DNA of 64,000 nucleotides from positions 1-64,000 of the forward strand of contig CAJTPU010000018.1 of assembly GCA_910578335.1 (NCBI GenBank), given 5' to 3'. The DNA is from an uncultured Lachnospiraceae bacterium. Lineage in GTDB: Bacteria; Bacillota; Clostridia; Lachnospirales; Lachnospiraceae. This document shows, piece by piece, positions 1 to 6,991 of the stretch (positions within the stretch are counted from its first letter, which is position 1; each line of letters opens with the position of its first letter). The position numbers were made by a program, and so were the translations under genes. The notes beneath the pieces are model-generated. The model was not told where the DNA came from. It searched no databases and saw only the letters and a list, made by a program, of their open reading frames with translations.

Positions 1-45
1 TCAGGTATTAAGGGATTATTTACAGTCGGTGTAACATATGTTTGA
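1..45 (+). CDS. possible 3' end of an upstream gene
   Basis: Frame 1 is open from the window edge and ends with TGA at 43-45 after 14 codons, the last residues reading GLFTVGVTYV. A promoter follows about 40 bases later, which fits the end of a transcription unit. Fourteen residues are too few to name a family, and a chance open frame of this length is common. Confidence 0.25.
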   Translation, partial: SGIKGLFTVGVTYV

Positions 46-85
46 CAAACCTACAAAGCGATTGCAAACTTTGGAAATTTTAGGG

Positions 86-114
86 TTGACTTTTACCACA
101 TCCTATGATAATAT
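86..114 (+). promoter_or_regulatory. sigma-A type promoter of the tRNA-Gly pair
   Basis: TTGACT (86-91) is followed after 17 bases by TAATAT (109-114). Transcription would start near 121, about 20 bases before the first tRNA. The same transcript could run on into the hydrolase gene at 384, since no strong terminator hairpin is seen in between, only a T-rich tract after 352. Confidence 0.6.
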
Positions 115-141
115 TGAATTCGTTCGTAAGAAAACGTATCT

Positions 142-212
142 GCAGGTGTAGTTCAATGGTAGAACACCAGCCTTCCAAGCTGGATACGTGGGTTCGATTC
201 CCATCACCTGCT
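142..212 (+). tRNA. tRNA-Gly (anticodon TCC)
   Basis: A complete cloverleaf can be drawn. The acceptor stem GCAGGTG (142-148) pairs with CACCTGC (205-211), with discriminator T at 212. The anticodon stem CCAGC/GCTGG encloses the loop CTTCCAA with anticodon TCC, and a GGTTCGATTC T-arm is present. CCA is not encoded. The short length and small D-loop are normal for tRNA-Gly. Confidence 0.96.
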
Positions 213-279
213 TATATGGCATATGTCATATTTTCAACATTAATTTTATACCTTAAGCGCATGATGTCATGCGGAAAAT

Positions 280-352
280 GCGATAGTAGTACAGTTGGTA
301 GTACGCCACCTTGCCAAGGTGGAGGTCGCGGGTTCGAGCCCCGTCTATCGCT
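280..352 (+). tRNA. tRNA-Gly (anticodon GCC)
   Basis: The acceptor stem GCGATAG (280-286) pairs with CTATCGC (345-351), with discriminator T at 352. The anticodon stem CCACC/GGTGG holds the loop TTGCCAA with anticodon GCC, and the T-arm GGGTTCGAGCCCC is perfect. CCA is not encoded. Together with the TCC isoacceptor 67 bases upstream it forms a glycine tRNA pair on one likely transcript. A T-rich tract follows directly. Confidence 0.96.
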
Positions 353-383
353 TTTTTGTTATTCTTTTTAGGGAGGAATTGTT

Positions 384-1013
384 ATGACGGATAAAGAAAT
401 AAAATTAGAGCGTTACCGCGAAGCCAACAAAACGGTGAAATACGGCGAAACGGTCTTTGCCGGCTCGTCCCTGATGGAGATGTTTCCCATCAACAAGCTT
501 TTGCAGGAAAACGGAATTGACACAATCATATACAACCGCGGTGTCGGCGGCTTTGTGACCGAAGAATTATGGAACGCACTGGATATCTGCATTTTGGATT
601 TGAAGCCCGCCCGTCTTTTTATCAACATCGGAACCAACGATTTGAGCGACGCTTCCATTCCCATAGACAGTATGATAGAAACCTACGACAAAATCATTAC
701 TGCTGTCGAACAGCGCCTGCCGGACATCACCATTTACCTGATGGCATACTATCCCGTTAATTACGAAGCCGCGGCAGAATCCATGAAAGCATGTCTTCAA
801 ATCCGCACCAACGACAAGATAGCGCTTGCCAATGAAAAAGTGGCACGCCTTGCTGCCAAGCACCACCAAAGGTATATCGACATAAACCGAAACCTGAAGG
901 ATGAGCAGGGCAGGCTGAAAGCAGCGTACACAATAGAAGGAATGCATATCAACGAGGATGGCTACCGCGCTATTTTTGAAGATATCATGTCCTATGTCAA
1001 TGAACCGGTATAA
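384..1013 (+). CDS. SGNH/GDSL-family hydrolase
   Basis: This 209-residue protein carries the blocks of the SGNH hydrolase superfamily: GSS near residue 28 (the expected nucleophilic Ser), NRGVGG for block II, GTND for block III, and GMHINEDGY near the C-terminus with the catalytic His. The usual DxxH motif reads ExxH here (E-G-M-H), an uncommon acid. Such enzymes are esterases or acylhydrolases on lipids, sugars or acetylated glycans, and the substrate cannot be told from sequence. There is no signal peptide, so it is probably cytosolic. GGGAGG lies 7 bases before the ATG. The gene follows the tRNA pair and converges on the alpha-galactosidase gene. Confidence 0.85.
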   Translation: MTDKEIKLERYREANKTVKYGETVFAGSSLMEMFPINKLLQENGIDTIIYNRGVGGFVTEELWNALDICILDLKPARLFINIGTNDLSDASIPIDSMIETYDKIITAVEQRLPDITIYLMAYYPVNYEAAAESMKACLQIRTNDKIALANEKVARLAAKHHQRYIDINRNLKDEQGRLKAAYTIEGMHINEDGYRAIFEDIMSYVNEPV

Positions 1014-1034
1014 GCGCAAAAGCGTTTTTCCGGT

Positions 1035-3335
1035 TCAAATGCTGTCCAACAGGAAAAAACCGTCTTCCAGTATACGTACCTTGGGCTGCTCCCATTCCTC
1101 TTCCGTCACTTCAAACAAGCGTGCCATCACCGGTTTGGAAAAATGTACTTCCAAGACCTCATTCACTACGGCGTAAGGCACCTGCTCCAGCTCCGGATAC
1201 AGAATTTTTACTTTATAATGATGGCTGGTAAAATGCAGTCCCTCCAGCGGAATCTCTATCAGATTATCACGCAGCTCCTCGCCCTTGATTGGCTTGCGGT
1301 TATCATATTTCCCGCGCATATCCCTTTTCCACACAGCGATATATGCCTTCTTTTCCATTTTCAGTCCGGCGCAGAGCCACATATGCTCGTTTCTTGCCAA
1401 TCCCAGCGGCCAGAAAGGAAGCGCATTCTTGATATCATGGCGGATACGCTTATAGGTGCGGATTCCTTCCTTAACCAAATCAAGCCGCTCTGCAGACAGC
1501 TCTGCCAGATGTCCGCTTTGGTGAATGCGGAGCAGCATCGCGTTGACCATATTGTAGATAACCTCTTCGATTCCCAGCTCCGTATAGCCCGGCTTTGCAA
1601 AGCCATACTCTGCAAACATCCGCATGGGGTATGACCAGACCGCCGCCTGTTCCGGTGTGACGCCGGCTGCCGCATTTGCCGCTATTGTCGCATAATTGCG
1701 GTAATCCTCCTGATCGGAGGTGGACTGGATGCTGTAACGGGACAACAGGGCATAATCAATCCGCAGTCCCCCGCTGGAGCAGTTTTCTATCACCAAATCC
1801 GGATACTTTTCAAAAACATCATCCAGCCACGCAAGATAAGCTCTCTCATGTTCCAGCATTCCCTGCCCCACGCTGTCCGCGCATAGCTCGGTTCCGATTC
1901 CCGGTTCAATATTATAGTCCATCTTAATATATCCCACGCCATATTCTCTGACAACGCGCTCAATTACCTCGTTGACATGCTCTATAACGGCTGGATTGCG
2001 GAAATCCAACTGATAGCGGCTTCTGTCATAGACTCTTTTGCCGTGCCTTATAAAGAACCAGTCGTCCGGCGCCTTTTTCGCTTTTTCACAGTTGATGCCC
2101 ATAACCTCCAGCTCCAGCCATACCCCGGGAATCATCCCCTTCCCGCGGATATAATCCGTAACCTCCTTGATGCCGCCGGGAAAACGCTCCCTGCACTCCT
2201 GCCATTCGCCTACGCTGTCCCACCACTCGCCCGGCGCGTACCAGCCGGCATCAATAACATAATACTCACAACCGCATTCCGCCGCCACATCAATCAGCGG
2301 AAGCTCCTTCTCTGTTGTTGGGTCCCCAAACAGACAATTCATATAATCATTGAAAATAACCGGCAGATTCTCGTCATCCTGATTGGCTCTGCGCATCATA
2401 CGGCGATATTTGGTAAGCTCCCCCACCGCCTCTTCAAAGCTGTCCTTCGAAACACCCACGGCAACCGGCACTGAAGTAAACGTCTCGTTTGGCGCAAGGT
2501 TTTTAAACCAATGGGACTGCACTTCGGTCGGACCGCTTACACAAAGGTAAAAATGCATATTCTGGTCACCGATTTCATAATGCCACGAACCGTTATGCTC
2601 AATCTGCCAGAACAAGCCGGTATGTACTTCACTGTTTTCCACATACCCTAACGGCAGGTATTTTTTGGTAGACCAGTTGCCCGTATTGGTAATCTCCACA
2701 ACCTGAGAGGTACGCTGGTAGACGCCCGGCTGCGTCTGCGCCAGTCCCATTTTCCCAAAGGAAAACATCTCGATGCTCATCTCCTTCTGCCAGCCGTTAA
2801 AGGGAACCGCCATCATCATCTTTTCATCCGACGTCCACTCCCCCTCTTTTTCCAGACCGGTATAACAGAAAGAGGAAAGGTATTCCAATGTCTGCATTTC
2901 GGTGCCTTCATTTTTCACCGTATTGTAAATGCGAACCACACTGCTCCCGTCATAAAACTGCATCACCGTCTCCACGCTGATATGTGTAACTTCCCTGTCC
3001 TCCTGACGGATAATAAGCTTTCTGCCGATTTCATTGCGGGTATCCTCCATACCCGCATAAGTAAGCAGATAACCCGGCGCCGTCACGATATGCTTGTTGC
3101 CATGCTTTTCATAGGGGCGGTCATAGCCTGAAAGGTTTACCTGCACAAGCTGAAATGCTTCGTCGATAAACTGTTCCTTTTTCCCGGTGTCTTCCGGCTT
3201 GCATTCCGCTCCAAAAGAACAAATATCCTGCTCGGAAAATGCAAGATGCGAAAAATGAAGCAGTTTTATCTGATTTTTCTTTGTGATACCGAATACAATA
3301 TGTATGCCGTTTTCCTCTATCGTAATATATTTCAT
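1035..3335 (-). CDS. alpha-galactosidase, GH36
   Basis: A 766-residue glycoside hydrolase family 36 enzyme that releases alpha-1,6-galactose from melibiose, raffinose-family sugars or galactomannan. The family features are an N-terminal beta-sandwich, then the TIM barrel with EWWDSVGEWQ, the nucleophile Asp in YIKMDYN, the NCSSGG loop and the acid/base Asp in STSDQEDY, then a C-terminal beta domain. There is no signal peptide, so it acts inside the cell on imported sugar. The frame runs upstream to a TTG at 3407, but the ATG at 3335 (MKYITIEENG) is preferred because GGGAG precedes it. It differs clearly from the GH36 domain of the fusion enzyme near 48-50 kb, and is divergent from the PurF-like gene. 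Confidence 0.9.
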   Translation of the reverse strand: MKYITIEENGIHIVFGITKKNQIKLLHFSHLAFSEQDICSFGAECKPEDTGKKEQFIDEAFQLVQVNLSGYDRPYEKHGNKHIVTAPGYLLTYAGMEDTRNEIGRKLIIRQEDREVTHISVETVMQFYDGSSVVRIYNTVKNEGTEMQTLEYLSSFCYTGLEKEGEWTSDEKMMMAVPFNGWQKEMSIEMFSFGKMGLAQTQPGVYQRTSQVVEITNTGNWSTKKYLPLGYVENSEVHTGLFWQIEHNGSWHYEIGDQNMHFYLCVSGPTEVQSHWFKNLAPNETFTSVPVAVGVSKDSFEEAVGELTKYRRMMRRANQDDENLPVIFNDYMNCLFGDPTTEKELPLIDVAAECGCEYYVIDAGWYAPGEWWDSVGEWQECRERFPGGIKEVTDYIRGKGMIPGVWLELEVMGINCEKAKKAPDDWFFIRHGKRVYDRSRYQLDFRNPAVIEHVNEVIERVVREYGVGYIKMDYNIEPGIGTELCADSVGQGMLEHERAYLAWLDDVFEKYPDLVIENCSSGGLRIDYALLSRYSIQSTSDQEDYRNYATIAANAAAGVTPEQAAVWSYPMRMFAEYGFAKPGYTELGIEEVIYNMVNAMLLRIHQSGHLAELSAERLDLVKEGIRTYKRIRHDIKNALPFWPLGLARNEHMWLCAGLKMEKKAYIAVWKRDMRGKYDNRKPIKGEELRDNLIEIPLEGLHFTSHHYKVKILYPELEQVPYAVVNEVLEVHFSKPVMARLFEVTEEEWEQPKVRILEDGFFLLDSI

Positions 3336-3487
3336 GTCGCTCCCATCTGCGCGCCATGGCGCGCAATCCCTTATTTGACTCTTCCGCTTGGGAATGTACC
3401 TTTTCAATGTACCACATTTTCATCATTTTTACTATCTTAAGTTAGGATTTGCCGAAATATTTATGGATATTGCATACAGCATTCTTC

Positions 3488-3516
3488 TTGTCGTGAACCC
3501 CAAAACAGGGTATGAT
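3488..3516 (+). promoter_or_regulatory. sigma-A type promoter of the PurF-like gene
   Basis: TTGTCG (3488-3493) is separated by 17 bases from TATGAT (3511-3516). Transcription would start near 3523, about 40 bases before the chosen ATG at 3562. Confidence 0.6.
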
Positions 3517-3561
3517 AAATGAGAAGAGAATTTGTTTTATACGGGAAAGGACGGGCTGGGC

Positions 3562-4968
3562 ATGGGCGGTTTTTTTGGCGTAGCATCACAGCAGGACTGT
3601 GTTTTTGATTTGTTTTTTGGAATTGATTATCATTCCCACTTGGGAACAAGGCGGGGCGGCATGGCTGTTTATGGGGAGGACGGCTTCAACCGTTCCATCC
3701 ACAACATCGAAAACGCTCCTTTTCGCACCAAATTTGACAAAGACGTGCATGAAATGAAAGGCTTTTTCGGCATCGGGTGTATTTCCGACTACGAGCCACA
3801 GCCGCTTATTGTGCGCTCCCACCACGGCACCTACGCCCTCACCACAGTGAGTAAAATTAACAATGTGGACGAGCTGACGCGCAAATTATTTGACAGCGGA
3901 CATTCTCATTTTTTGGAGATGAGCGGCGGCGACATCAATGCCACGGAGCTTGTGGCATCTCTGATTAACCAGAAGGACAATCTGATAGAAGGCATCACCT
4001 ATGCCTTAGAGTCCATTGAAGGCTCCATTTCCTTGCTTTTGATGAATCCGAACGGTATCTATGCCGCCCGCGACAAATACGGCAGAACGCCTATTTCGAT
4101 TGGACGCAAGGAAAATGCCTTCTGCGCTGCTTTTGAAAATTTTGCTTACCGGAATCTGGGCTACACTGATTACAAAGAACTGGGCGCCGGTGAAGTAGTG
4201 GTGATGACGCCCAAAAACTGCATCACGCTGGTAAATCCCGGTCAGGATATGAAAATCTGTACCTTTTTATGGGTGTACTACGGCTATCCCTCCAGTTCCT
4301 ATGAAGGCGTCAGCGTAGAGCAGATGCGCTATCACTGCGGCGCCAAGATGGCACAGCGGGACAACGTGTCGCCCGATATCGTAGCCGGCGTACCGGACTC
4401 CGGCATCGCCCACGCCATCGGCTATGCCAACGAATCCGGCATTCCTTTTTCCCGGCCTTTTATTAAATATACCCCTACCTGGCCGCGCTCCTTTATGCCG
4501 ACCATACAAAGCCAGCGCAACCTGATTGCCAAAATGAAGCTGCTCGCAGTAGACGAGCTGATTCGGGATAAAAGCCTTCTGCTTATCGACGACTCCATTG
4601 TAAGGGGCACACAGCTTCGGGAAACCACCGAATTTTTGTACCAGAGCGGCGCTAAAGAGGTACACATCCGCCCCGCCTGCCCGCCGCTGCTTTATGGCTG
4701 CAAATATTTGAATTTTTCCCGTTCCTCCTCAGAGATGGACTTAATTACCAGACGTGTTATCGCCAGACTGGAAAACGGAAATGTGACTGACGAGATTTTA
4801 AAAGAATACGCGGACCCCGACTCGGAAAAGCACGAGCACATGGTAGAAGAAATCCGCAAGGAGTTAAACTTCACCTCCCTGCGCTTCAACCGTCTGGACG
4901 ACATGTTGGACGCTGTCGGTATCGACAAATGCCGCCTGTGTACTTATTGCTGGGACGGCAGGGAATAG
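3562..4968 (+). CDS. PurF-like amidophosphoribosyltransferase homologue lacking the catalytic Cys
   Basis: This 468-residue protein has the PurF plan: an N-terminal glutamine-amidotransferase fold (about 1-230) and a C-terminal type I phosphoribosyltransferase domain with the PRPP loop LLLIDDSIVRGT. PurF makes phosphoribosylamine from PRPP and glutamine, the first step of purine synthesis. The mature enzyme needs Cys directly after the initiator Met. Here the start reads MGGFFGVAS and the nearest Cys is at residue 13, so glutamine hydrolysis as in PurF is not expected. The C-terminus ends in a CxLCxYCW cluster. The frame also allows an ATG at 3532, but AAAGGA 10 bases before 3562 and the family-like MGGFFG start favour 3562. 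Neither start gives an N-terminal Cys. It may use ammonia or have another role. Confidence 0.8.
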   Translation: MGGFFGVASQQDCVFDLFFGIDYHSHLGTRRGGMAVYGEDGFNRSIHNIENAPFRTKFDKDVHEMKGFFGIGCISDYEPQPLIVRSHHGTYALTTVSKINNVDELTRKLFDSGHSHFLEMSGGDINATELVASLINQKDNLIEGITYALESIEGSISLLLMNPNGIYAARDKYGRTPISIGRKENAFCAAFENFAYRNLGYTDYKELGAGEVVVMTPKNCITLVNPGQDMKICTFLWVYYGYPSSSYEGVSVEQMRYHCGAKMAQRDNVSPDIVAGVPDSGIAHAIGYANESGIPFSRPFIKYTPTWPRSFMPTIQSQRNLIAKMKLLAVDELIRDKSLLLIDDSIVRGTQLRETTEFLYQSGAKEVHIRPACPPLLYGCKYLNFSRSSSEMDLITRRVIARLENGNVTDEILKEYADPDSEKHEHMVEEIRKELNFTSLRFNRLDDMLDAVGIDKCRLCTYCWDGRE

Positions 4969-4978
4969 AAAGCAATCA

Positions 4979-5013
4979 AAACGGGATGCGAAGTTTTCCT
5001 TCACATCCCGTTT
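4979..5013. terminator. bidirectional terminator hairpin
   Basis: AAACGGGATG (4979-4988) pairs with CATCCCGTTT (5004-5013), and inner GAAG/CTTC bases extend the stem. It lies just after the PurF-like stop and overlaps the stop codon of the convergent DUF3810 gene, so it could end both transcripts. Confidence 0.6.
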
Positions 5014-6155
5014 ATATCCAGATAATACTGCAGCAAAAGCTTTACAACGCGGTTGTAGCTTATCATCCCATCTTCCACACCATTCAATCTCAGAGAGGCT
5101 TCCGTAAAACTGTCCGATGCGGCTTCTACAATTTCCGTGTCTATCAGCGCTTCCTCGTTGATTCTGTCCCAATCCTCCTGCTTTACAAAAATATTGTCCG
5201 CAAACACCTGCGGCAGAATTGGCTCTTCGCTGCGGTAACGCTCCAAATCTCCTCCCATTGCATCATAAAAATCATTGTCAAGATAGTTTAACACACTCAG
5301 GTACCCGCTGTACTGGAAAACCAAATCTTCTGAAGAAATGCACGCCAAAAATCCGATAAAATTCGCCTCGTCCTCATAGATATAGCCCTTTAAGTGCGCA
5401 AGTTCATGACACAGTGTGGCGGGCTTATTCATCAAATACATCACATCATTATAATTTGCCTCCATGGAAAAAGGAAAATAATAGCCCTGCATATACTGCT
5501 GACACATGAAATCCGAGAACAATAAAGGCTTCGGGTACGGATAAAAGCCGCCCAGAGCGCTATAAGTCTCCCCAAGCTTCTGCATGGCGCAGACAGCCTC
5601 CTGCCGCATATCACCGCAATACAAGATATCTCCGTTTGCATCCCGCTCCATCTGTCCGCTCAGCTCATTACACCGGCACACCACAAAATTTCTGACAACA
5701 AGCAGCTCCTCCAGATTGTAGGTATCTCTTCCCTCTCCCGCAAAATAACGGTTATTGAAAGTATCCCCATGATAGAGCAGCGTACAATTCAACGTCATAA
5801 TCAAGCATACGCCAAGCAGAATCCACGCATATATCCTATAAAAAATGCCGGCTCCCGCAAGCAGCCGCTTCTTTCCGCGCCTGCGGCAGGCAGGTATCAG
5901 AAACCAGAACCCCGTCACAACTGCCAGCAAAACGGCGGCTGCCGTCAGCACGACGCCAAGGCAAAGCAAAATTTCTCCCACGGAAAAGGAAAACAACCCC
6001 GTAAGCCTGCCATAGGTATTGACCCATATGGGAAAAATATGCGCTATGTACCAGTCGCTAAACCCCGAAACACACCATGCGGCAGCATTCAAAAGCAGAA
6101 TCACTCCCGCAATCATACCGTATATGATTTTTCTTCTCCTTCTTGTGTTTTTCAA
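5001..6155 (-). CDS. DUF3810 family membrane protein with HELAH motif
   Basis: A 384-residue protein resembling the DUF3810 family. Three hydrophobic segments occupy roughly residues 13-30, 55-85 and 105-125. They are followed by a soluble region with CHELAHLKGYIYEDEANF, a HExxH-like zinc motif with downstream acidic residues as in membrane-anchored metallopeptidases. Peptidase activity is inferred, not shown. The start is a TTG at 6155 with AAAGGA 10 bases upstream. An ATG at codon 14 is the alternative but would cut into the first membrane segment. It is monocistronic and convergent with the PurF-like gene. Confidence 0.75.
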   Translation of the reverse strand: MKNTRRRRKIIYGMIAGVILLLNAAAWCVSGFSDWYIAHIFPIWVNTYGRLTGLFSFSVGEILLCLGVVLTAAAVLLAVVTGFWFLIPACRRRGKKRLLAGAGIFYRIYAWILLGVCLIMTLNCTLLYHGDTFNNRYFAGEGRDTYNLEELLVVRNFVVCRCNELSGQMERDANGDILYCGDMRQEAVCAMQKLGETYSALGGFYPYPKPLLFSDFMCQQYMQGYYFPFSMEANYNDVMYLMNKPATLCHELAHLKGYIYEDEANFIGFLACISSEDLVFQYSGYLSVLNYLDNDFYDAMGGDLERYRSEEPILPQVFADNIFVKQEDWDRINEEALIDTEIVEAASDSFTEASLRLNGVEDGMISYNRVVKLLLQYYLDINGM

Positions 6156-6283
6156 ACGCCCGCTGTCCTTTCTCCGCCGCTTCCGCCGGCATGTACTTCG
6201 TTGTCTTTATTATATCACTTTATTACCACGGGCGCATTATAAGATATATGGAAATATAACGTCAGACAGCGCTTGCACAAAAA

Positions 6284-6316
6284 AGAAAGGGAAACTGATG
6301 GCGGCAACAGTTCCCC
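6284..6316. terminator. hairpin with A and T flanks, possible terminator
   Basis: GAAAGGGAAACTG (6284-6296) pairs with CAGTTCCCCTTTC with one mismatch, flanked by A6 on the left and T6 on the right. This is the shape of a bidirectional intrinsic terminator. No clear gene on either strand ends here, so it may terminate read-through or an unrecognised RNA. Confidence 0.4.
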
Positions 6317-6580
6317 TTTCTTTTTTATCGCTTCACCTGAAAGCAAATATTCAATGCCTACTCGTAAGTACTGAATTTCCTTACTGTTTTCCTAAATTAT
6401 CCCTCGTACCTTATCTCTGCCTTCCGCCATACCGACAACTGCAATCTTTTGCTCTGCCTTTTTATCCCCTACATATTTTCTCAATAGCAAACCATTACCT
6501 TGTCAGCCCTTTTGGTACTTTCCTTCTCCACATCTCATCCGATGTTACAATATTAAACTACCATGTCATCGCATTTCGAA

Positions 6581-6597
6581 CAAGGGGCAAAGCTGTC
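6581..6597 (+). repeat. third copy of the operator-like 17-mer
   Basis: This stretch matches the left arm of the inverted repeat at 6717-6733 in 16 of 17 positions (caaggggcaaagctgtc against caagggtcaaagctgtc) and lies 136 bases upstream in the same orientation. A second, distal binding site for the same regulator is one reading. Confidence 0.6.
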
Positions 6598-6716
6598 AAA
6601 ATTTGTCAAATTACAGTCGATACAGCGATTGTCTGACTTACCCCTTCAGTGGCATCACCACATTCACAAAGTACAAAATAACTCATGATTAAAGTACTGT
6701 AATCCCTTTTTCTCCG

Positions 6717-6765
6717 CAAGGGTCAAAGCTGTCGAAAAAGCGTGTTTTGACAGCTTTGACCCTTG
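6717..6765. promoter_or_regulatory. perfect 17-bp inverted repeat, candidate operator of the peptide gene
   Basis: caagggtcaaagctgtc (6717-6733) is repeated perfectly inverted at 6749-6765, with a 15-base gap. Four more weak pairs could extend it to a 21-bp stem. The right arm ends inside the -35 hexamer of the peptide promoter (6763-6768), where a dimeric activator or repressor would act. No T-run follows, so a terminator is less likely. The adjacent HTH regulator is the obvious candidate ligand, by inference. Confidence 0.6.
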
Positions 6766-6791
6766 TCTCTCTTCCTTTCAAAACCTACAAT
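6763..6791 (+). promoter_or_regulatory. promoter of the small peptide gene
   Basis: TTGTCT (6763-6768), 17 bases, TACAAT (6786-6791). The start point would be near 6798, giving a 26-base leader with GGAGG at 6810-6814. The weak -35 overlapped by the inverted repeat suggests dependence on a regulator. Confidence 0.6.
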
Positions 6792-6823
6792 GTTAAAAAA
6801 TAATGTATCGGAGGTATTTACAA

Positions 6824-6991
6824 ATGAAACGTTTTTTCAGCAGCCTTATTGCTTTTATGGTCATGATTTCCATCCTGTTTTCCGTCTGCTCATCTTTCAG
6901 GCAGGCTTCTGATTTTTCCAAAAAGAAGCAAAATACTTCTATTTTCCTTTTTGCGGATGACGAGGAACCAAGACCCAAAAATATGGGCTAA
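6824..6991 (+). CDS. small secreted signalling-type propeptide (candidate)
   Basis: A 55-residue protein with a canonical secretion leader: MKRFF positive end, a hydrophobic core of about 17 residues (LIAFMVMISILFSVC), then a short polar tail with KKK and the acidic, proline-containing C-terminus ADDEEPRPKNMG. GGAGG lies 9 bases before the ATG, and a promoter with an adjacent inverted repeat precedes it. This is the plan of PapR, Phr and NprX-type propeptides, which are exported, trimmed and re-imported to bind an RRNPP regulator. Its stop overlaps the stop of the convergent HTH/helical-repeat regulator by 3 bases, supporting a functional pair. A short secreted protein of other function or a lipoprotein-like fragment remains possible. 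I know of no direct homologue. Confidence 0.6.
   Translation: MKRFFSSLIAFMVMISILFSVCSSFRQASDFSKKKQNTSIFLFADDEEPRPKNMG

Larger units (their letters stand above)
6156..6823. other. 668-bp intergenic region upstream of the peptide gene
   Basis: No convincing gene is present. It holds a hairpin at about 6284-6316, three copies of a 17-base sequence (6581-6597, 6717-6733 and inverted 6749-6765), and the promoter at 6763-6791. On the minus strand about 6300-6480 reads as a protein-like frame (KAEQKIAVVGMAEGRDKV) broken by an in-frame TAG at 6392-6394. It may be a gene remnant, but the evidence is weak. Confidence 0.5.

Noticed and set aside
6300..6480. Possible decayed minus-strand gene (KAEQKIAVVGMAEGRDKV)
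   Set aside because: It looks protein-like for about 50 codons but has an in-frame TAG and no recognisable family, so it is not called as a pseudogene.
6019..6636. Plus-strand frame of 205 codons upstream of the peptide gene
   Set aside because: It begins inside the antisense of the DUF3810 gene, has no ribosome site and low-quality composition, and runs through a terminator-like hairpin.
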